A DNA stretch of 64,000 nt from Anaerozeibacter quisquiliarum (GTDB lineage Bacteria; Bacillota; Clostridia; Christensenellales; Aristaeellaceae): NCBI GenBank assembly GCA_051162045.1, contig JBISDI010000013.1, one strand, 5' to 3'. A program made the translations under genes and the position numbers. This document shows positions 1-7,537 of this stretch, one piece after another. The notes under the pieces were generated by a model. It ran no database searches and was not told where the DNA came from. It saw only the letters and a program-made list of their open reading frames with translations. Positions within the stretch are counted from its first letter, which is position 1. The number at the start of each line of letters is the position of its first letter.

Positions 1-2
1 CA

Positions 3-245
3 ATGCATTACGTATACAAGGTTTTTGCGGGAAAGCGCAAGGCGAGCCGCGATATCCTGCTGGCCATCGCCCTTGGCATGGGCCTGACCCTCGCCGAGGC
101 GCAGCTGCTGCTGCGAATCGCGCAGACCGCCCAGCTCGACCCCCGCAATCGCCGGGACTCGGTGATCATCTACGCGCTGGATCGCGCTTTGACGGCGGAA
201 AAGGCGAACGAGGTGCTCTATGATGTGAAGGAAGCTACTTTGTAG
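3..245 (+). CDS. C-terminal part of a probable HTH regulator (partial)
   Basis: Eighty residues are visible before the stop. The frame is open to the window edge, so the Met at base 3 is probably internal. The visible part is helical, with an SRDILLAIALGMGLTLAEAQ stretch followed by LDPRNRRDSVII and ALDRALTAEKANEVLYD. From memory, this resembles the C-terminal half of short XRE-type helix-turn-helix proteins of Clostridia, in which a DNA-binding helix pair is followed by a conserved P-[RK]-N-[RK]-RD block. The partner and target are unknown. Identification is by resemblance only, and the 5' end must be read from the neighbouring sequence. Confidence 0.55.
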   Translation: MHYVYKVFAGKRKASRDILLAIALGMGLTLAEAQLLLRIAQTAQLDPRNRRDSVIIYALDRALTAEKANEVLYDVKEATL

Positions 246-299
246 CCTTGCAGCCGACTTGCAATCTGATTTCTTTGTTGCGGTTTCGCGCCCCAGACA

Positions 300-1310
300 T
301 CACCGCGCGGCGGTCGACTCGCGCACAATCAGCTCCGACGGCAGGAAGATGTGCTGCGTGTAGGCGTCCGGGTTCTGGATCTTCTCGATCAGCAACTCGC
401 ACGCGGCGTAGCCGAACTGGAACTTGGGCGTATTGACGGTCGTAATCGTGGGGGAGGATATCTCCGAATAGTCTACGTTGTCGAAGCCGACGACGAGCAG
501 ATCCTCCGGCACGCGGATGTTCAGCCGCCGCGCCGCGTTGACGACGGCACTCGCGAAAAGGTCGGAGATCGCGAAGAACGCCTCCGGCCGGTTGGGTTGG
601 GACAATATCTGCGTCGCGGTCGACAGCGCCATGTTGTAGTTGATCTCCGGCAGGTGAACCATCCAGCTGTCGTTCGGCTCGACGCCCATGTCGCTCAGCC
701 CCATCAGATACCCCTGCTTGCGGCAGCGGTTGTCCTTGTACTTGAGCGAGCCCGACAGAAACGCAATCTTCCTGCGTCCAAGCGAGGCGAAGTAGTCCAT
801 CACCTGCTTGGCGGCCTTCACGTCGTCCAGGCTCACGGACGAAACCTGGCGGCTGGCAGGATCGTAGTCGCAGCACTGCACCAGCGGCGCGAGCGCATTG
901 ATCTTGCCGAGCACGTCGCTCTCGATATGGTTAAGCGCGATCAGCCCCGATATCTTCGCGTCGCGCAACAGCTTCTTGAACGCCGGGAAAGTATTCTGGT
1001 TGATGTGCTCCTGCAGGATCAGCAGCTGATAGCCGTGCAGCACCGCGGACGCCTTCGCGCCGCGGATGATCTCGTTGAAGAACGAATTGAAGTCGAACGG
1101 CAGCGTGAACAGGATCAGCTTGCCCGGCGGCGGGCTCTGGCTGATCGCGTCGTGCGGCTCGATGCCCATGTCCCGGAGCGCCGCCGCGACCCGGTCGACC
1201 AACTCCTGGCGCACGATGCCCTTGTTGTTGAGCACCCGCGAAACCGTCGCGCTCGACACCCCGGCCCGCCGGGCGATTTCCGCGGCGGAAAAACCCATCT
1301 TCTTTCCCAA
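300..1310 (-). CDS. LacI-family transcriptional repressor
   Basis: This 336-residue protein has the usual LacI length and layout. The N-terminal helix-turn-helix (residues about 7-30, FSAAEIARRAGVSSATVSRV followed by LNN) is followed by a hinge and a periplasmic-binding-protein-like effector domain ending in SELIVREST. It is transcribed divergently from the sugar transport operon that starts at 1571, so it probably controls that operon and itself in response to the transported sugar. The effector cannot be named from sequence. A sigma-A-like promoter for this gene lies at 1355-1382. Confidence 0.93.
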   Translation of the reverse strand: MGKKMGFSAAEIARRAGVSSATVSRVLNNKGIVRQELVDRVAAALRDMGIEPHDAISQSPPPGKLILFTLPFDFNSFFNEIIRGAKASAVLHGYQLLILQEHINQNTFPAFKKLLRDAKISGLIALNHIESDVLGKINALAPLVQCCDYDPASRQVSSVSLDDVKAAKQVMDYFASLGRRKIAFLSGSLKYKDNRCRKQGYLMGLSDMGVEPNDSWMVHLPEINYNMALSTATQILSQPNRPEAFFAISDLFASAVVNAARRLNIRVPEDLLVVGFDNVDYSEISSPTITTVNTPKFQFGYAACELLIEKIQNPDAYTQHIFLPSELIVRESTAAR

Positions 1311-1354
1311 CCGAAACGACCTCCGTCGTATGAACTGCGCACACCCTGCTGTCC

Positions 1355-1382
1355 ATTATACAGCAATTCATGAAATTCTCAA
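1355..1382 (-). promoter_or_regulatory. Promoter of the LacI-type regulator
   Basis: Read on the minus strand, TTGAGA (1382-1377) is followed after 16 nt by a perfect TATAAT (1360-1355), about 45 nt upstream of the start codon at 1310. It faces away from the promoter at 1492-1520, giving a divergent control region of about 260 bp. Confidence 0.6.
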
Positions 1383-1491
1383 GCACTTTCAGCGATATTT
1401 CTTGGTTTCATTATGTATATGCGCGTATTGCACCAATATTATTTTTAAAATTTGTGCAACCTATGTATTTTTATTTACGGCTCAAATCCCC

Positions 1492-1520
1492 TTGACTTGC
1501 TTTCAGCAATATACTATAAT
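1492..1520 (+). promoter_or_regulatory. Promoter of the sugar-uptake operon
   Basis: TTGACT (1492-1497), a 17-nt spacer and TATAAT (1515-1520) form a near-consensus sigma-A promoter 50 nt upstream of the first gene. Just upstream, at about 1448-1479, TTGCAC and GTGCAA arms form an inverted repeat separated by about 20 nt, and TTTCAGAAA (1524-1532) sits just downstream of the -10. Either could be an operator for the divergent LacI protein; the promoter is clear and the operator is a guess. Confidence 0.65.
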
Positions 1521-1570
1521 TATTTCAGAAACCCATTGACCATCAATCCATACGAGCCGGGGTTTGAGCG

Positions 1571-2686
1571 ATGCGATACACGTTGCAGATCAACACGGGG
1601 TCCTTCATCCGCCCCTCCGCGCTGCGGGGGGATTCGCTGGACAAGTTCCGGCGCTGCCTGGACGCGCTGGACGTGGAGCGCGTGATCTTCGGCTGGTCGC
1701 CGGAGCGCGCGGTAAACGAGGCGATCATAAGCGCGCTTACCGATAAGGGCGTCGAGAAGTACATTTGGCTCCCGGTGTTTTCCGAGGTCCGCGACCTGCC
1801 GGGGGCGGAACCGCTCCTGCCGATCCGCGGCGGAAACGACCGACCGATGCGCGTCTGCGACGGGGAGACGTTCGACTTCGTGTGCCCCTCTTCGAAGGCC
1901 AACCTCGAGGCCGCGGTGGCGACGTTCGACATGCTCACGGCGGCGTTGCCCATCGACGGCGCGTTCATCGACCGCATCCGCTACGCGTCCGCCGCGCATT
2001 CCGCGTCCGCGCTTTATGGGTGCTGGTGCGACCGCTGCCGCGCGCGCTGCGAATCGGCCGGAATCGACGCCGGGCGGATCGAGGCGCTCGCGGCGGAGGG
2101 CCTTGATCCATTCGTCCCCGACCGCCTGGAATCGGGGCGCTGCCGGTTTGCCGACGCGGATGTCGACGCGCTGTTCGCCGTCAAGCGCCGGACGGTGCTC
2201 GAGGCGGTCGACTTCCTCCGCGAAGCCCTCGGACGGCGCGGCGCAAAGCTCGGTATCGACACCTTCGCGCCGGTGGTCTCGGACTTCGTCGGGCAAGACA
2301 GTTTCGAGCTGGCTCGGCGCGCCGATTTCATCAAGCCCATGATGTACCTTCGGACCTACGCGCCCGCGGGCGTTTCGTTCGAGCTGGACGCACTGGGAAG
2401 CGCCGTCGCCGGACGGCTGAGCGAGCTCTGGGGCGTATGCCCTGGCGGGACCGAGGCGTTCGAGCGGCAGACGCAATGGCTAAACGGCGTGCGCGGCAAC
2501 GCCGCGCCCGGCATCGACGTGAACCGTATAGACGGCATCTGCGACGCGACGCCCGAATATGCGCTCGACCTGATCGCCCGCTCGGAGAGCGCGCGCTGCG
2601 CGTCGGTCGTGCTTTCGTGGGACGTGCTGCGCATGGAGGACGGCATGATTGACCGCATCGCGGCAAGGCATCACAGCGTATCCTGA
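1571..2686 (+). CDS. TIM-barrel-like protein of a sugar-uptake operon
   Basis: This 371-residue cytosolic protein (no signal peptide or membrane segment) looks like a beta/alpha barrel. Hydrophobic beta-strand blocks alternate with acidic loops (GAFIDRIRY, LGIDTFAP, ADFIKPMMYLRTY, ASVVLSWDVLRM), as in glycoside-hydrolase-like or DUF4015-type proteins. A CWCDRCRARC cluster near residue 155 could bind metal. It is the first gene of an operon with a complete sugar ABC transporter, so it probably acts on the imported sugar or glycoside. I do not recognise the exact family, and no catalytic pair is certain. The ATG at 1571 is preceded by a weak GGGG. Confidence 0.7.
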   Translation: MRYTLQINTGSFIRPSALRGDSLDKFRRCLDALDVERVIFGWSPERAVNEAIISALTDKGVEKYIWLPVFSEVRDLPGAEPLLPIRGGNDRPMRVCDGETFDFVCPSSKANLEAAVATFDMLTAALPIDGAFIDRIRYASAAHSASALYGCWCDRCRARCESAGIDAGRIEALAAEGLDPFVPDRLESGRCRFADADVDALFAVKRRTVLEAVDFLREALGRRGAKLGIDTFAPVVSDFVGQDSFELARRADFIKPMMYLRTYAPAGVSFELDALGSAVAGRLSELWGVCPGGTEAFERQTQWLNGVRGNAAPGIDVNRIDGICDATPEYALDLIARSESARCASVVLSWDVLRMEDGMIDRIAARHHSVS

Positions 2687-2724
2687 CAGATGAAAATCTG
2701 TTAATTGATGGAGGGAGAAGAACC

Positions 2725-3669
2725 ATGAAGAGGATCCTCGGTATCGCGCTCGTCCTGCTGCTCGCGCTTGGCATGCTGCCCGGCGCCGCGCTCGCGCAAG
2801 AGGGCAAGGCCCTGAAGGTCGCCTACATCCCTAACTCGATGTCCAACGAATCGCTCGCCTACGGTTTCAAGATGCTTCAGCAGTACGCCGCCGACTATAA
2901 CATCGAGGTGACGGCCTTCGACGGCCAGTTCAACGCGCAGGTCGAGGTCGCGACGATCACCAACTGCATCGGCCAGGGTTACGACGCGCTGATCCTGTGC
3001 CCGAGCGACATCAACGCCGTGATCCCCGCGGTCATGGAAGCGAAGGAAGCGGGCCTGATCGTCGCGCTGTACGCGGCGGATCTCGCCGAGGAGTACCAGT
3101 CGCTGCGCGACATCTTCTGCGGCGTCAACGACAACAGCGCCGGCGAGGAGGCCGGCAAGGCGTTCGTCGCGCGCTTCCCGGATGGGGCGAACGTCGTGGA
3201 GATCGGCGGCCAGGCCGGAACCGACGCCCAGAACCGCCGGCACGACGGCTTTGGCGCCGCAACCGCCGGCTCGAAGATCAACGTGCTGTCGTATCAGGCG
3301 TGCGACGCCTGGGCGACCGCGAGCGCCATGGCCATCATGGAGGACATGATCGTCAAGTTTGGCGATCAGATCCAGGGCGTGTTCTGCCACTGGGACAACG
3401 GCGCGACCGGCGTCATCGAGGCGCTCAAGAACGCCAAGATGGAAGGCGTGTACGTCGTGGCGGTTGACGGCTGCCGCGCGGGCTTCGACCAAGTCAAGGC
3501 CGGCACACAGAGCGTCTGCATCAGCCAGAGCTTTAAGAACATGTCCATCCGCACGCTGGAGTGCATCCGCTCGGCCGCCGACGGACAGAGTTTCGAGGCC
3601 GTCAACTTCATCCCGCTCGACGTCGTGACCGCGGAGAACATCGATACCTTCGATTATCCGGAGTGGTAG
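2725..3669 (+). CDS. Sugar-binding protein of an ABC transporter (type 1 periplasmic-binding fold)
   Basis: This 314-residue protein starts with a clear signal peptide (basic MKR, hydrophobic core, AALA cleavage site near residue 25). The mature part has the ribose/galactofuranose-binding pattern: LKVAYIPNSMSNESLAYGFK, then GYDALILCPSDINAVIP and VVAVDGC. A strong GGAGGG site precedes the ATG. It feeds the RbsA/RbsC-type genes downstream. There is no lipobox cysteine, unlike most binding proteins of Gram-positive bacteria, so membrane anchoring is not explained. The ligand is unknown, probably a mono- or disaccharide. Confidence 0.9.
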   Translation: MKRILGIALVLLLALGMLPGAALAQEGKALKVAYIPNSMSNESLAYGFKMLQQYAADYNIEVTAFDGQFNAQVEVATITNCIGQGYDALILCPSDINAVIPAVMEAKEAGLIVALYAADLAEEYQSLRDIFCGVNDNSAGEEAGKAFVARFPDGANVVEIGGQAGTDAQNRRHDGFGAATAGSKINVLSYQACDAWATASAMAIMEDMIVKFGDQIQGVFCHWDNGATGVIEALKNAKMEGVYVVAVDGCRAGFDQVKAGTQSVCISQSFKNMSIRTLECIRSAADGQSFEAVNFIPLDVVTAENIDTFDYPEW

Positions 3670-3707
3670 CAGACCCCGCCGCGCCAAGGTGAGACGACGC
3701 AACATTT

Positions 3708-3739
3708 CGTAGGGGCCGATGCTTAAATCGGCCCCTACG
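3708..3739. repeat. Intergenic hairpin between binding-protein and ATPase genes
   Basis: Arms of 13 bp (3708-3720 and 3727-3739; CGTAGGGGCCGAT and its exact complement) enclose the 6-nt loop GCTTAA. There is no T-run, so it is not a normal terminator. The GTAGGGGC...GCCCCTAC form is that of short dispersed palindromes seen in many bacterial genomes. By position it could stabilise the upstream mRNA, so that more binding protein than ATPase is made. A related half-motif (GCGCCCCTACG) lies at about 52323-52335. Confidence 0.8.
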
Positions 3740-3756
3740 GGAGAAGGAGCGAGACG

Positions 3757-5238
3757 ATGAAGCACGACCCGTCCGAAATCATCCTGTCCGTTGAGAACGT
3801 CTCCAAGGCCTTTCCGGGCGTCAAGGCGCTGAGCGACGTCTCCATTTGCGTGCGCCGGGGCGACGTGCACGGCATCGTCGGGGAGAACGGCGCGGGCAAA
3901 TCGACGCTGATGAAGATCCTGTCCGGCGTCTATGAGAAGGACGCCGGCACCGTGGTCTTCGAAGGCGAGAGCGTCGATTTTACGACGCCCATCCAGTCGA
4001 TTCGGCGCGGGCTCAGCATCATCTACCAGGAGTTCAACCTCGTAAACTCGATGAGCGTCGGGGAGAACATCTTCCTCGGGCGCTTCCATGAGGTGGGCGG
4101 CATGAAGGGCACCCACCGCCGCGCCCGGGCGTTGCTCGACAGCATCGGCAGCACCATCGACACGCGCCGGCTGGTCTCGGAGTTGAGCTGCTCGGAAAAA
4201 CAGATGGTCGAGATCACCAAGGCGCTTTCGTACAATTCAAAGCTCATCATCATGGACGAGCCGAGCAGCAGCCTCACCGAGGAGGAACTGAGCCGCCTGG
4301 GCGCGATCATCCGCACGCTGCGCGATCAGGGCATCTCAATCATCTACATCAGCCACAAGCTGGACGAAATCTTTGAATACTGCGACCGGGTGACGGTCAT
4401 GCGCGACGGGCGCGTCATCGACACGCGGGACACCCGCGACCTGGGCCGCGCCGAGCTGATCGCCATGATGGTCGGCCGTCCCATTGAAAGCGAATACCCG
4501 GAGCGGCCGCGCTGCGTCGGCGATGCGATCCTCACGGTTCGCAACCTCAACACGCGCAAGCTCCACGACATATCCTTCACGCTGAGGCGCGGCGAGATCC
4601 TGGGCCTCGTGGGGCTCGTCGGCGCGGGGCGCACCGAGATCGTACGCGCGCTGTTCGGCGCGGACAAAGTGCGGGGGCACGAGGTCACGCTGAACGGCAG
4701 GAGCGTGCGCATCCGGGGGCCCGTCGACGCAAAGCGGCTGGGCATCGGCTTCGTGCCGGAGGATCGCAAGCTCCAGGGGCTGGTGCTGCCGTTTTCGGTC
4801 CGGAGCAACATCTCGATGGCAAGCCTTGGCAAGATCGGCCCGCGGGGCGTGCTGCGCATGGCGCGGGAGCGGACGATCGCCGACCGCCACATCGCGAGCC
4901 TCGCGATCAAGACGCCCTCGCAGCTGACGCGCGTGGAGAGTCTGTCCGGCGGCAATCAGCAAAAGTGCGTGCTCGGCCGGTGGCTGGAGACTGAGCCGAA
5001 CATATTGATCCTGGACGAGCCGACGCGCGGCATCGACGTCGGCGCGAAGTACGAAATCTACCTGCTGATGAAGCGCATCGCCGAGGGCGGAGGGGCGATC
5101 CTCCTGATCTCGTCGGAGCTGCCGGAGGTGCTGGGCATGAGCAACCGCGTGCTGACCGTCACGGGCGGGCGCATTACGGGCGAGTTCGACCCCGAACGGG
5201 CCACCGCGCAGGAGATCATGAGCCGGGCCATCGGCTAG
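3757..5238 (+). CDS. Sugar ABC transporter ATP-binding protein (RbsA/MglA type)
   Basis: This 493-residue protein has two fused nucleotide-binding domains. Domain 1 carries Walker A GENGAGKST near residue 45, a diverged signature LSCSEKQ and Walker B IMDEPSSSL. Domain 2 carries the substituted P-loop GLVGAGRTE that is normal for the second half of this family, signature LSGGNQQK and Walker B LILDEPTRGID. The double-domain form and length match RbsA/MglA/XylG. It powers uptake through the two permeases encoded next, at the cytoplasmic face. Confidence 0.95.
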   Translation: MKHDPSEIILSVENVSKAFPGVKALSDVSICVRRGDVHGIVGENGAGKSTLMKILSGVYEKDAGTVVFEGESVDFTTPIQSIRRGLSIIYQEFNLVNSMSVGENIFLGRFHEVGGMKGTHRRARALLDSIGSTIDTRRLVSELSCSEKQMVEITKALSYNSKLIIMDEPSSSLTEEELSRLGAIIRTLRDQGISIIYISHKLDEIFEYCDRVTVMRDGRVIDTRDTRDLGRAELIAMMVGRPIESEYPERPRCVGDAILTVRNLNTRKLHDISFTLRRGEILGLVGLVGAGRTEIVRALFGADKVRGHEVTLNGRSVRIRGPVDAKRLGIGFVPEDRKLQGLVLPFSVRSNISMASLGKIGPRGVLRMARERTIADRHIASLAIKTPSQLTRVESLSGGNQQKCVLGRWLETEPNILILDEPTRGIDVGAKYEIYLLMKRIAEGGGAILLISSELPEVLGMSNRVLTVTGGRITGEFDPERATAQEIMSRAIG

Positions 5239-5253
5239 GAGGGAGGCGGACGC

Positions 5254-6204
5254 ATGCGCATCAAAAGACTGCTTCAGGACAACCTGGTCCTGCTCACGAT
5301 CGTGCTGCTGGCCGCCGTCACGGCCATCGTCGAGCCGGGCTTCTTGTCGTCCGCGAACCTCGTCAACATCCTTCGGCAGTTCGGCCCCTTGAGCTTCGTC
5401 GCGCTGGGCATGACGATGGTCATCATCGGCGGGTTCATCGACCTCTCGGTCGCGGGCATCATATCGCTGGTCGCGGTAGTGACAATTTCGCTGATCGACC
5501 CCATCGGGCAGGTCGGCGCGCTCGCGGTGGGCGTCGCGGCGGGGACGGGCATGGGCCTGCTCAACAGCCTGCTGATCCTGAGCTGCGGGGCGCTCACGAG
5601 CGCGGAGGCGCTGTTCATCACCTTCGGCATGAGCTCGGTCTACAGCGCGGCCGCGCTGCTTTACACCGACGGCGCGACGCGGCACATGTCATGGCTCAGT
5701 TCGAAGCTGACGGTCTTCGAGGCGATCGGCTCCGGCGGCGTGGGCATCCTGTCGGTATCGTCTCTCCTGTTCCTCGCGATGATGGCGGCGCTCTTTTTCT
5801 TCCAGACGCGCACGCGCCGGGGTCGGGAAATCTGCCTGACGGGCGGGAACAAGGTCGCGGCGGCGTTGGCCGGCGTCCCGGTCAAGCGGGCGATCGCGAC
5901 GGTCTTCGCCATTTCCGGCGCGATGAGCGCCATCGGCTCGATCGTGCTGTTTTCGCGGATCACGACCGCCTCCCCGCTGCTCGGGCAGGGGTACGAGACC
6001 AACGCCATCCTCGCGGTGGTCGTCGGCGGCACGCCGATGGCGGGCGGCAAGGGCAGCGTCGTGCGCACGATGCTCGGCGTCATGCTGGTCACGCTGCTGT
6101 CCAACTGCATGAACCTGCTGAGCGTGTCAACCTATATGCAGTCGGTGCTGCGGGGCGCGGTGCTGATCGTCGCGATCTGGCTGGACAACCGCAGAGAAAG
6201 GTAG
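5254..6204 (+). CDS. Sugar ABC transporter permease (RbsC type)
   Basis: This 316-residue polytopic membrane protein has about eight to ten hydrophobic segments and the BPD_transp_2 pattern, including GMTMVIIGGFIDLSVAGI and AVVVGGTPMAGGKGS. It follows the ATPase gene by 15 nt with a GGAGGGAGG-type site. With the next gene it makes a heterodimeric channel, whereas many RbsC systems use one permease twice. The first membrane segment begins after a short basic N-terminus (MRIKRLLQDN). Confidence 0.93.
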   Translation: MRIKRLLQDNLVLLTIVLLAAVTAIVEPGFLSSANLVNILRQFGPLSFVALGMTMVIIGGFIDLSVAGIISLVAVVTISLIDPIGQVGALAVGVAAGTGMGLLNSLLILSCGALTSAEALFITFGMSSVYSAAALLYTDGATRHMSWLSSKLTVFEAIGSGGVGILSVSSLLFLAMMAALFFFQTRTRRGREICLTGGNKVAAALAGVPVKRAIATVFAISGAMSAIGSIVLFSRITTASPLLGQGYETNAILAVVVGGTPMAGGKGSVVRTMLGVMLVTLLSNCMNLLSVSTYMQSVLRGAVLIVAIWLDNRRER

Positions 6205-6208
6205 GCTC

Positions 6209-7195
6209 GTGCGTATGGATATCCGCTTGAGGGAACAAGCCCACCTCGCGGCGCGCGCTTGGCGCCATCTCACCCGGCAGAAGGCCGTCGTCGCGATCGG
6301 CGCGATGCTCGTGGGCATGCTGTTCTTCGACACGAAGTTTTACACGCCCTACAACCTGATGGACATGCTGAAATCGGCGGCCATCGTGGAGATCCTGGCG
6401 TTTGGCGTGACGATGCCCGTCCTCTGCGGCGGCTGTGATTTTTCAATCGGCGGCACGATGAGCCTCGCGGGCATCCTGACGATCCTCATGATGGGCGCGC
6501 TGCCGCTGTGGGCGGCAATCGCGGCCGCGGTGCTCGCGGGCGCGCTGATCGGGTTCGTCAACGGTTTCTTTGTCGCGCGGCATCGGACGGAGCCGTTCAT
6601 CATCACGCTGGGCATGGGCATGCTGCTCAAGGGCATCGGCCAGCAGCTGACCGACGCCCATCCGATCTCCGCGCCGAATCTTGCGTTTATGAAGCTCGCC
6701 AACGGCAAGCTCATCGGCTCGGTCCCGAACCTGGTCGTGATTATGGCGCTGTGCTTCATCGCGGTGCACGGCCTCTTGCGCTACACCGCCTTCGGGCGCA
6801 ATTGCTACGCGATCGGCGGCGACTATGCCGTCGCGCAAAACTCCGGCATAAACGCCGTGCGCATCAAGTGGGTCACCTATGTGCTGTGCGGCATGATCGC
6901 GGCGGTCGGCGGCGTGCTGCTGTCCTCGAAGCTCAACACCGGCTCCTCGCTCTACGGCGACGCCACCGCGCTGACGGTCAATTGCGGCTGCGTCGTGGGC
7001 GGCACCTCGTTCGCGGGCGGCGTCGGCGGCGTACCGCAGACCTTTGTCGGTCTCTTGGCGATCCAGTTGCTGGAGAATTGCATGAACATGCTCGGCATCA
7101 GCGCCTATGTGCAGCAGGTCTGCAAGGGCGCAATCATCATCGCCATCATCTGGTCGGACTGCTTCGGCAGAAAGCGCAAGCGCGAGGCGGTATAA
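6209..7195 (+). CDS. Second sugar ABC transporter permease (RbsC type)
   Basis: This 328-residue polytopic membrane protein is a diverged paralogue of the preceding permease. It has the family segments FGVTMPVLCGGCDFSIGGTM and CVVGGTSFAGGVGG. It starts 4 nt after the upstream stop codon, so the two are co-translated and probably form the two halves of the transport channel. The cytosolic tail is basic (GRKRKREAV). It is the last gene of the operon. Confidence 0.92.
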   Translation: MRMDIRLREQAHLAARAWRHLTRQKAVVAIGAMLVGMLFFDTKFYTPYNLMDMLKSAAIVEILAFGVTMPVLCGGCDFSIGGTMSLAGILTILMMGALPLWAAIAAAVLAGALIGFVNGFFVARHRTEPFIITLGMGMLLKGIGQQLTDAHPISAPNLAFMKLANGKLIGSVPNLVVIMALCFIAVHGLLRYTAFGRNCYAIGGDYAVAQNSGINAVRIKWVTYVLCGMIAAVGGVLLSSKLNTGSSLYGDATALTVNCGCVVGGTSFAGGVGGVPQTFVGLLAIQLLENCMNMLGISAYVQQVCKGAIIIAIIWSDCFGRKRKREAV

Positions 7196-7359
7196 ACAGA
7201 AGGCCACCGACCCGCCATAACCCATCACGCATAGCTCATCTCCGCCAAACCGACCGTGACCGCGCCCCCGCCCAGCGCTTATCCGGCCGCGCCCGGACGA
7301 CCGCCCGGAGCGCGCGCCGACAAGTAGCGCCGACAGCAACAGCGCGCTCTATTTCCATA

Positions 7360-7388
7360 TTGTACATACACGCCTTTGGTGATATAAT
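7360..7388 (+). promoter_or_regulatory. Promoter of the caspase-like gene, in a 342-nt gap
   Basis: TTGTAC (7360-7365), a 17-nt spacer and TATAAT (7383-7388) lie 150 nt upstream of the ATG at 7538. The rest of the gap (7196-7537) holds no gene I can support. The open frame that runs upstream from 7538 to 7412 overlaps the leader and lacks a ribosome binding site. Confidence 0.6.
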
Positions 7389-7537
7389 CATAGAACCCCG
7401 AAAGCTTCCCTTTGCCAAGCCTGATTTGCCGCCTGGCCTTTGGCGCTGGCGACGCCGTGGCGTACCTTACACCGAAACCTTCCAAAACGGATACTGTCTG
7501 CTGTCGTTACTTTAATTATGGAAGGGGATGCATCGAC

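Noticed and set aside
2701..4116. Long open frame (471 codons) on the minus strand
   Set aside because: It lies antisense to the binding-protein and ATPase genes, has no recognisable domain and exists because GC-rich codons leave few stops on the opposite strand.
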